Source: Verrucomicrobiales bacterium
GTDB taxonomy: Bacteria; Verrucomicrobiota; Verrucomicrobiia; Limisphaerales; UBA9464
Length of the DNA: 10,995 bases
Reading direction: 5' to 3'
Assembly: GCA_003445095.1 (NCBI GenBank)
Contig: DLVS01000646.1
Span: 1-10,995 of the forward strand
Shown: positions 6,007 to 10,995 of the stretch, piece by piece
How positions within the stretch are numbered: the first letter of the stretch is position 1
Layout of the letters: each line of letters begins with the position of its first letter
The notes under the pieces: generated by a model
The model's database searches: none
The model's input: the letters and a program-made list of their open reading frames with translations, nothing else
Told to the model about the DNA's origin: nothing
Made by a program: the position numbers and the translations under genes

Positions 6007-6175
6007 ATGAATCCCCCATCCCTTTGGAGTGCGCCGGCACGACGGCGCTTTGGCTTCGCCGTGGTGAGTCACCTTGAGCCCAGAATGCGGACTGCGGCGC
6101 AGGAAAAAGCGGGGACCTGTCCCCGCAGTCCACATTTTCACATTTTGGCTCGGTCCATCGCCTGGAGCGGTTCAT
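6007..6175. repeat. Palindromic unit D of the array, with an altered right half
   Basis: The left part (6026-6054) repeats unit A's GGAGTGCGCCGGCA followed directly by CGACGGCGCTTTGGC, with A's intervening ten bases missing. The right half does not match the right arms of A or C. Instead it holds a separate strong hairpin system at 6085-6135. The right end is GGTTCAT at 6169-6175, so the boundaries are kept although the interior differs. Confidence 0.6.
6104..6126 (-). terminator. Probable intrinsic terminator of the C39-like/PATR gene
   Basis: Read on the minus strand, a perfect 8-bp stem GCGGGGAC-AG-GTCCCCGC (6109-6126) is followed at once by TTTTT (6104-6108), about 90 nt after the stop codon at 6218-6220. 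The stem plus T-run fits Rho-independent termination in that direction. The two-base loop is tighter than usual and would open by a pair or two. An outer stem (ATGCGGACTGCGG at 6085-6097 with CCGCAGTCCACAT at 6123-6135, one mismatch) overlaps the inner one, so the two pairings compete. Confidence 0.5.
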
Positions 6176-6217
6176 CCCGGGCCAGAGGCCTCCCCGCTGC
6201 GGACGTCAGGCCACAGG

Positions 6218-8911
6218 TCAGTCGCGTTCGAGCCGAAATCCGTGCACGGGATGGTGGACACGCCGGGATGCCAGCAGGCTCGCGGAGGTGGACTGGTAGA
6301 ACATTACATCTGGTGAATCGCCCGGAACTGTGTAGGTCGGGGGCAAGGCATTGGGTACCGGTAGCCAGGGACCGTTCAACGTCGGCACCTGCATCAAGGT
6401 CCCGACATAGGTAATGATGACACTGGCTCCGTCAGCGCTCAGGGCAATGGACGTATCCGGAGGAGCCGGCGCATTCGGGGTAAACTGCATCAATGCCCGA
6501 TTGTGGGTGGAGTCCCAAACGATGTTGAAGGAGCCGGAAGCAAACGCCCAGTTCCCGGAGGTGACGTGAAAGTTGTAATCCGAATTGAACTCCAACAAGG
6601 CCCAAGAGTGTGACTGATTCCAGAACGGATCGCCGCTGTCTGGATCAACGCCCTCCGCAAAGTTCACGAAGAACTGAGTCCCATGCATCACCATGTTCTG
6701 GTTGAACGTCATTCGATTCCACGGAGTCGTCCCCGGATTGGCATCGTCATTGAGGGCATTCAGGGTCCAGAAATACTCGGAGGTTCCGGTGAAGGTGACC
6801 GGCCCGTCGAAGATGAGCTCTCCTGCAGTACTCCCGGCCCGAAGGATCCCACTGACGGTATTGGTGGCACCGTTCGCGCCAATGATCCCAAATCCTTCAA
6901 TAACGGAGTCGAGTTGCGCGGTAAGCTGGGAGATTTGTCCCCCAGCCAGGACCAGGGAAGATCCTTCGGTGGGAAGGCTGATGGGTCCATTGGCAACACC
7001 GTTCGGTCCCACGCCAATCGTTGAATCGGCTTCGACTTCCAGTATTGGAAATTGGGTGACGCCATCGAGATTGAGACGTCCCCCGCTTACCCGAATCGAC
7101 CCGGAGAAGGTGTTGCTCCCAGTCAGGTCCAAGGTGCCGGTTCCGATCTTCGTCAGGATTCCTTCAAGTTGAATGGAGCTGGAAATGCGATTGCTCGGGC
7201 CACTGGCGGCGAGATAGGCACTCGCCAGTCCGAAATCGAGGACGCTGATATCCACGACGCCCGAGTTAAGGATGACTCCACTGAACCTCCCCGTCTCCAA
7301 CGAACCCACCTGAAGCGTGGTGGTGCCTCCTCCGGAGCTCACGGATTCGCCGTTCACCATCATCGCAGCCGCAGAGACGGTCGTTCCTGCCGGGATAACC
7401 TGGGGAGTATCGACGGCATAGCGGGTCTTTGCCGTACTCTGGTCAATGGGGAGATGGCGGGAGGACGTCAGTTCCGCCAAGGCGAACCCGTTGGTCTCGT
7501 CGTATCGCATGAATGCCAGCGAACCATTGGTGTCGTTGTTCTGAACGAGCAACGCCGGCGAGACCATTCCCAGCGACTGCTGCGGCAGGTTGCCGTTGGA
7601 TCCGGGGACAATAGCACGCTCGGTGGAGCCGAGTCCCGGCCATCCCAGTCCCGGTGCCAACACCAATGCCGCCGGGTGCGTGATGATCAGATTGGCATTG
7701 GTGCCGTCGGTGTATCCCCCGAGAACCACCGTCAGAGATGGATTGGCGCCCCGGGCAAAGGCCAGTTGCGCCGAACCATTCGACATAAAGAGGGTCTTCG
7801 AACCGCCGGGAGCAATTTGAAGGGTAATGTCAGCCGGAGTGGAATCATCAGGCTCCAGGCTAATCGTCGCGTCCCCGGTAATGACCAGCCCGGCCGTACC
7901 AAAGGGAGTTCCCTCCGTCACAGTGCTGCCAAGAATGCCATCACTTACGGCCGTCCCTCCGGAAGTGGAGTTGCTCGCCCTCAGGAGGAGTGTGCCCTCC
8001 CCGGACTTCGTGAACCCACCCGGCCCGTTCACCGGCGCCAGCACCTCCAGAACTCCGCCGTTGGAATTGATTACCTGGGAGTCTGACAAGGGCCACGGCT
8101 GGGGGGAATAGTCGGGCTGACTCGGCAACGCATTCGTTTGAATCGTCCAAACATCGCCGGTCCAGAGCACCGCCAGCAGACCGGCATCCACTCCCAGTTC
8201 CGGAGTGACGATCTGGGAGTACGCCAGGGAACTGTCCAAGTCCTGGATGGTCCAGTCCGAGGGAACCGGCACCATGCTCACGGTCTGCGGATTGCTGGCC
8301 GGAACATTGGGTACATCAAGAAACGACGCGGGATAGGGATTGTTGATCGTAATCATTTGAGCAGCCGGATCCGCGGCCAACAGAGTCAAGCCGTGTCCGC
8401 CGGCGTTGGCGTAGTTGGTCGTCTGGCCGGTAGGGCTCGGATAGAACCAACCGACACTGAAATTCACGATGCTTTGGTTGATATTGTTGGTGTACAACCA
8501 CTCGATGCTGGGATTGGGGGTAGAAACGTGAGTAAACTGCTGGGAACTGATTCCCCGCGCGTTGAAGTACGTGACGATTCCGTTGGCGTAGCCATTCCAG
8601 TACGTTCCCCCCGAAGGCGTGGTGCCCATCAGCCCTGCGATGACGAGTTCCAAGTTGGTGGCATCACTCAAGTTGGTGGACCCCAACTGAGTGAATCCAT
8701 TTCGCACCAGCCAGAGGATCGACATCGTGGCCGACGTGGGAACGCAGTACGACTCGCCGTCGCCAGGTAAATACTGGCCGTAGGGCCCAAAATCCACCTG
8801 CACCAGCGACGGAGTATCCGTCACTTTGTCGGTCCACTGACCCAGAACCGACCAGGGAAAGATACCTAATATCATCAACCAGACTCCCAACAACCCGGAT
8901 CGTTTTTTCAT
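6218..8911 (-). CDS. Secreted C39/papain-like cysteine-peptidase-fold protein with autotransporter-associated (PATR) repeats
   Basis: This 897-residue protein starts at ATG 8911 (MKKRSGLLGV) with a signal peptide cut near residue 24 (VLG-Q). Residues about 40-200 look like a C39_2/papain-like domain: C56 in GESYCVPTSATMS, H173 in NAGGHGLTLLAAD and N190/N191 in MITINNPYP. The order Cys, His, Asn and the spacing fit a catalytic triad, although the substrate is unknown. Two passenger-type PATR repeats follow (about 298-327, GGFTKSGEGTLLL; about 584-615, GILTKIGTGTLDLTGSNTFS) within a long beta-rich region. Near the end, SADGASVIITYVGTLMQVPT then NGPWLPVPNA resembles a beta-sandwich domain common at the C-termini of secreted Verrucomicrobiota proteins. 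No autotransporter barrel and no VPDGG/PEP-CTERM tail is present, so it may be released or periplasmic. It follows the receiver gene by 11 nt, implying co-transcription. The fold call rests on motifs only. Confidence 0.85.
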   Translation of the reverse strand: MKKRSGLLGVWLMILGIFPWSVLGQWTDKVTDTPSLVQVDFGPYGQYLPGDGESYCVPTSATMSILWLVRNGFTQLGSTNLSDATNLELVIAGLMGTTPSGGTYWNGYANGIVTYFNARGISSQQFTHVSTPNPSIEWLYTNNINQSIVNFSVGWFYPSPTGQTTNYANAGGHGLTLLAADPAAQMITINNPYPASFLDVPNVPASNPQTVSMVPVPSDWTIQDLDSSLAYSQIVTPELGVDAGLLAVLWTGDVWTIQTNALPSQPDYSPQPWPLSDSQVINSNGGVLEVLAPVNGPGGFTKSGEGTLLLRASNSTSGGTAVSDGILGSTVTEGTPFGTAGLVITGDATISLEPDDSTPADITLQIAPGGSKTLFMSNGSAQLAFARGANPSLTVVLGGYTDGTNANLIITHPAALVLAPGLGWPGLGSTERAIVPGSNGNLPQQSLGMVSPALLVQNNDTNGSLAFMRYDETNGFALAELTSSRHLPIDQSTAKTRYAVDTPQVIPAGTTVSAAAMMVNGESVSSGGGTTTLQVGSLETGRFSGVILNSGVVDISVLDFGLASAYLAASGPSNRISSSIQLEGILTKIGTGTLDLTGSNTFSGSIRVSGGRLNLDGVTQFPILEVEADSTIGVGPNGVANGPISLPTEGSSLVLAGGQISQLTAQLDSVIEGFGIIGANGATNTVSGILRAGSTAGELIFDGPVTFTGTSEYFWTLNALNDDANPGTTPWNRMTFNQNMVMHGTQFFVNFAEGVDPDSGDPFWNQSHSWALLEFNSDYNFHVTSGNWAFASGSFNIVWDSTHNRALMQFTPNAPAPPDTSIALSADGASVIITYVGTLMQVPTLNGPWLPVPNALPPTYTVPGDSPDVMFYQSTSASLLASRRVHHPVHGFRLERD

Positions 8912-8922
8912 ACAGTTTCTAT

Positions 8923-9387
8923 TTATTGATTTGGTTCAAACTCACGAAGCCGACGGTCTCCTTTTTCGCCGAAGGCTTTGTTTTCAGAAAATGCGACTAT
9001 GGAGCTCGGAGATTCCTCCCCGCCATCGCTCACTGGCGAGGGAAGGTGTTGGGCGAGCGCCTCGATGACGCCATGCAGGTCGTCTTTCAGAACATATCCG
9101 ATGGCCCCGACCGCAGCCGCTGCCTGGCGGAATCTCGAACTATTGTGCTGGGAGACCATCAGTACCTTGCAAAGGGCGTGCCGCTGTCGCATGGCCCGTA
9201 TCGCTGTTATGCCATCCATGGGACTCATTTCGATGTCCATGATGACCAGGTCCGGTCCATGGGCCTCGTATAGGGCCAGCGCCTCGAGACCGCATGCCGC
9301 TTCCAGGAATTCCCAACCTGGCCTTTCCAGCAGGGAAATGAGCAGCTGGCGAATGCGAGGATCGTCGTCGGCGATGAGGCATTTCAT
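8923..9387 (-). CDS. Single-domain response regulator (CheY-like receiver)
   Basis: This 154-residue protein starts at ATG 9385-9387 (MKCLIADDDPRIRQLL). The open frame extends to 9459, but the extra residues lie outside the receiver fold. Conserved residues are D7-D9 in the acidic pocket, phospho-acceptor D51 in LVIMDIEMSPMDG, S79 in VLMVSQHN and K101 in GYVLKDDLHG. After about residue 118 a short polar tail (DGGEESPSSIVAF to EFEPNQ) replaces any output domain, so it should act by protein contact or as a phospho-relay. No histidine kinase is nearby. Its stop codon is 11 nt from the start of the secreted C39-like gene, which suggests one transcript. No clear ribosome binding site is visible. 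The receiver assignment is firm; its partner is unknown. Confidence 0.93.
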   Translation of the reverse strand: MKCLIADDDPRIRQLLISLLERPGWEFLEAACGLEALALYEAHGPDLVIMDIEMSPMDGITAIRAMRQRHALCKVLMVSQHNSSRFRQAAAAVGAIGYVLKDDLHGVIEALAQHLPSPVSDGGEESPSSIVAFSENKAFGEKGDRRLREFEPNQ

Positions 9388-9429
9388 GAACGGGAATGAC
9401 TGACCCCACACCGCACCTGCGAAAACGGC

Positions 9430-9452
9430 GGGAGCCGCTCGGCGTCGCTCCC
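9430..9452 (-). promoter_or_regulatory. Inverted repeat in the leader of the receiver gene
   Basis: A perfect GGGAGC-N11-GCTCCC inverted repeat lies 43-65 nt before the receiver start. It could form a leader hairpin or be a protein-binding site. No T-run follows it, so it is not an obvious terminator. No convincing promoter was found in the 141-nt gap between the HXXEE gene and this one. Confidence 0.25.
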
Positions 9453-9510
9453 TGAACACTTCTTGAAGGGATTCATCAACAGAATGCGAGGAAAAGGCCG
9501 CGCTTCCTTT

Positions 9511-9523
9511 GGGGCGTCGCCCC
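9511..9523 (-). terminator. Short GC hairpin just after the HXXEE gene
   Basis: GGGGC-N3-GCCCC lies five bases after the stop codon at 9529-9531 on the minus strand. It is followed by AAAGG rather than a T-run, so it is at best a weak or Rho-assisted terminator, or an mRNA 3'-end stabiliser. Confidence 0.25.
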
Positions 9524-9528
9524 GGGTT

Positions 9529-10029
9529 CTAGGTGCCTTCCGGTTCAGGAGAGGTGATGGTGTCCCGTTGATCAAAGTAGCGGTGCCGACTCAATTTCAG
9601 CATGACGATGGGCGAAGCCATCAGCACCGCGCCGAGCAGAAGGGAGAGCAGGAACACCTCAAGAGAGAGTACGCCATCCGCCTGCGCCCCGAGGTAGGTC
9701 CAAGTGGCAACCGGAAAAAAGATCAGGACCGCAGTCCCCAGTCCGGGCGAAAATCGTCCTCGGGTCAGAATCCACGGAAGCACGTGAAAGAATGTGCCGT
9801 TGATCAGCATCAAAGCCGGCAGGCTGAGGGCGAAGGCAGGACACCTCCAGCCCACCTGGGAGCAGGCCATTCCCAAAACGACGACCACACCGTTAACGAT
9901 CCCGAAGAGCGCCCAACTCACCGGCAATTTCAGGACGGAACTCGCCCAGGTTCGCCAATCGAACACAAACTCCTCCACCACATGAAGGGCATAAGCGAGG
10001 GTCGCAATCCAAAGAATATAGGCATGCAT
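9529..10029 (-). CDS. HXXEE domain-containing membrane protein
   Basis: This 166-residue protein starts at ATG 10027-10029 (MHAYILWIATLAYALHVVEE). It has the defining H16-x-x-E19-E20 motif in the first hydrophobic segment and further conserved-looking polar residues inside hydrophobic segments: N46 in FGIVNGVVV, and N77 and H82 in LINGTFFHVLPW. About five membrane helices are expected, followed by a short polar tail (SRHRYFDQRDTITSPEPEGT). The HXXEE family (Pfam PF13787) is of unknown function. Intramembrane His/Glu residues suggest metal binding or catalysis, but that is inference. It lies 77 nt downstream of the cupin gene on the same strand and could be read from the same promoter. No clear Shine-Dalgarno sequence precedes the start. 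Confidence 0.88.
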   Translation of the reverse strand: MHAYILWIATLAYALHVVEEFVFDWRTWASSVLKLPVSWALFGIVNGVVVVLGMACSQVGWRCPAFALSLPALMLINGTFFHVLPWILTRGRFSPGLGTAVLIFFPVATWTYLGAQADGVLSLEVFLLSLLLGAVLMASPIVMLKLSRHRYFDQRDTITSPEPEGT

Positions 10030-10106
10030 CGGGATAGAAAACGGGGTTGAGCATAGCGCCGCGTCCCGTTTTGTTGGGACTCGGAAGGATCAGTGGCCTC
10101 AGGATT

Positions 10107-10553
10107 CTAGTTCTTTTCCTTGGTCAGGATCTCAATGCCGAAACGCGGAGCGATTGCGATCATATTGGCGATGTCCTCCCGAGTGAATTCCAAGGGTTGA
10201 GCATTTCTATCGGGAAGGGGCTTGCCCGCCGCGGCGAAGAATGTCTCAACCCCCGCGGGAAAAGCGGTCTCCAGCAGCATCGCCTCTCCAGTTCCCGTGT
10301 TCCGGAAATGGTGGGGAATCTCCCGGGGAGCGAAAATGAAGCCGCCCTTCTTCAACACGGTGACCGTGTCCCCAACGTAGAATGTCACCTCTCCGGCCAA
10401 GACGAGAAACGTCTCATCCTCCCGGTGATGCAGATGCGGGGGCGGGCCGCCTCCAGGCGGCAACAACGCTTCCATCACGGTGTACTGTTGGTTGGTGTCG
10501 GCTCCCTCGAGGAGGATGGCCACGCGATCACCGGCGACTGAGATGACTTTCAT
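10107..10553 (-). CDS. Cupin-domain protein (cupin_2 type, quercetin-dioxygenase-like)
   Basis: This 148-residue protein has a single cupin barrel. Cupin motif 1 is PGGGPPPHLHHREDETFLVL with G54, giving likely metal ligands H40, H42 and E47. Motif 2 is GFIFAPREIPHHFRN, giving H82. All four usual ligands are present, so it can probably bind Fe, Mn or Zn. I prefer the ATG at 10551-10553 (MKVISVAGDR) to the in-frame GTG at 10583 because AGGA sits 4 nt upstream of it. The C-terminal extension (about 100-148, ETFFAAAGKPLPDRNAQPLE and EDIANMIAIAPRFGIEIL) is typical of small proteins annotated as cupin or quercetin 2,3-dioxygenase-like. The real substrate cannot be told from sequence. It is cytoplasmic, with no signal peptide, and is divergent from an exported protein gene 300 nt away. 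Confidence 0.9.
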   Translation of the reverse strand: MKVISVAGDRVAILLEGADTNQQYTVMEALLPPGGGPPPHLHHREDETFLVLAGEVTFYVGDTVTVLKKGGFIFAPREIPHHFRNTGTGEAMLLETAFPAGVETFFAAAGKPLPDRNAQPLEFTREDIANMIAIAPRFGIEILTKEKN

Positions 10554-10852
10554 GAGTTCCTGTTCCAATTTGACGGGAGCCACCTTGCACGTATCCAGCC
10601 CGTGTGGCTATCCGTGGGATCCTGTGAATTTCGCTGCGTGACTCCTCGGATTCGGCCTGTGTGGATTGTGGGAGGACACACTCCGTGGACCCACGTACCG
10701 GATCCGTCTGCCATGTCGGGGATCCTGACGATGATGCACGATCCAACGCCTCCATGTTCGGTCCCAGAAGGGAGATCGAACGGCGGCTCGCATTCTTCTT
10801 TTGCTCCAGGGCTTCGACCGGTATCCAGCTCTCCTGCAATCGCAGACCAAGA
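10554..10852. promoter_or_regulatory. Divergent intergenic region between the cupin gene and the right-edge gene
   Basis: This roughly 300-nt region must hold the start signals of both flanking genes. I could not find a good -35/-10 pair. A plus-strand TTGACG with TATCCA 16 nt later (from about 10570) is the nearest match and is weak. Open frames here on both strands look like chance, with basic, serine-rich composition. No repeat from the 5377-6175 array is present. Confidence 0.3.
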
Positions 10853-10995
10853 ATGGATCCCAGGAAAGCAGTTGGAGCCCTGATGATCGCGCTCCTCGCT
10901 GTGACCGGTAGCGCGGTCGCGGCCGATCCCGAGGCACTGGGGGCGGCCCGCGTTTTCACGGCGGCGGAAATCGGCTACTCCGTGGAACATTGGAC
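10853..10995 (+). CDS. Exported protein, N-terminal part only; continues past the window
   Basis: A plus-strand frame starts at ATG 10853-10855 and stays open to the right edge (47 complete codons). It begins MDPRKAVGALMIALLAVTGS and continues AVAADPEALGAARVFTAAEI. This is a clear Sec signal peptide with a basic N-region (R4, K5), a hydrophobic core and likely cleavage after AVA or AVAA. A later in-frame ATG at 10883 would still leave most of the hydrophobic core. An upstream in-frame ATG at 10753 would add a Cys/Arg-rich leader with no signal-peptide character. No ribosome binding site stands out. The visible mature part is too short to name a family. The export signal is directly seen; the function is unknown. 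Confidence 0.7.
   Translation, partial: MDPRKAVGALMIALLAVTGSAVAADPEALGAARVFTAAEIGYSVEHW

Larger units (their letters stand above)
5377..6175. repeat. Array of four tandem palindromic intergenic elements, about 210-bp period
   Basis: Four units lie head to tail: A 5377-5548, B 5589-5753, C 5797-5966, D 6007-6175. Each begins with ATGAACC (ATGAATC in D) and ends with its inverse GGTTCAT (CGTTCAT in A). Unit lengths are 165-172 bp and starts are 208-212 bp apart. Spacers of 40-43 bp start with a shared GTCCCGAT core. Units A, B and C are each imperfect palindromes with long internal arms: A 5387-5432 against 5481-5529, B 5599-5635 against 5715-5753, C 5807-5850 against 5901-5950. The left arms of A, C and D are near-identical; D lacks ten bases present in A (5406-5415). 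The array fills the gap between the convergent ends of the lipoprotein and C39-like genes. It resembles REP/BIME-type structural repeats, but I know no named family with this layout. Confidence 0.8.

Noticed and set aside
5377..6175. CRISPR array
   Set aside because: There are only four units, the repeated parts are 165-172 bp imperfect palindromes, the spacers are similar to each other rather than unique, and no cas gene is present.
5505..6414. Plus-strand open frames through the repeat array, read as proteins
   Set aside because: The sequence is built of palindromic repeats and the translations are Arg/Ala/Pro-rich without a fold. I report the array and its start-like signals but not a confident CDS.
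7052..8086. Plus-strand open frame of 344 codons
   Set aside because: It is antisense to the secreted C39-like/PATR gene, with Arg/Gly/His-rich composition and no motif. A similar frame at 8138-8770 is rejected for the same reason.
9388..9459. N-terminal extension of the single-domain receiver to 9459
   Set aside because: The extra 24 residues (MFRERRRAAPAVF and on) come from the leader hairpin region. The fold starts at MKCLIADDD.
10528..10990. Minus-strand open frames upstream of and overlapping the cupin start (10528-10959, 10550-10990, 10608-10937)
   Set aside because: They overlap each other, the cupin start and the right-edge exported gene, have Arg/Ser-rich composition, and show no motif.

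Overview
The window looks like a piece of a Verrucomicrobiota chromosome, probably of the Pedosphaera/Limisphaerales type. This is inferred from the protein types, not from a marker gene. The evidence is a secreted LamG plus two-component-propeller sensor paired with a LuxR-type response regulator, a VPDGG-type C-terminal sorting tail, a secreted protein with autotransporter-associated (PATR) strand repeats, many signal peptides, few clear Shine-Dalgarno sites, fairly high GC, and palindromic intergenic repeats. No rRNA, tRNA, CRISPR array, phage or transposase gene was recognised.

Layout. The left edge holds the 5' part of a secreted protein of unknown function on the minus strand (1-539, GTG start). 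About 760 bases of doubtful coding status follow. Next come a minus-strand NarL/LuxR response regulator (1299-1955) and, upstream of it, a secreted sensor-like protein (2124-3356). That protein has a signal peptide, a LamG domain and the first propeller blades, but then switches in frame to the tail of a different kind of protein, a VPDGG-CTERM sorting tail. The kinase half expected of such sensors is missing, so the regulator is left without an adjacent kinase. A divergent plus-strand gene (3953-5380) encodes a lipoprotein with a coiled coil and a C-terminal membrane helix.

Between the convergent ends of the lipoprotein gene and the next minus-strand gene (5377-6175) lie four tandem palindromic units of 165-172 bp. 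Each is bounded by ATGAACC-like and GGTTCAT-like ends, and they recur every 208-212 bp. This array is the most distinctive non-coding structure in the window. Its last unit carries a probable intrinsic terminator for the minus-strand gene.

The right part is a minus-strand series: a cupin (10107-10553), an HXXEE membrane protein (9529-10029), a single-domain receiver (8923-9387) and, 11 nt after it, a large secreted protein (6218-8911). The large protein joins a papain/C39-like Cys-His-Asn domain to PATR repeats and a C-terminal beta-sandwich-like segment. The close spacing suggests the receiver and the secreted protein are co-transcribed. A plus-strand gene for another exported protein starts at 10853 and runs off the right edge.

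Most proteins here are exported or membrane-bound and two are signalling proteins, so the theme is cell-surface or secreted functions under two-component control. No complete, named pathway is visible.
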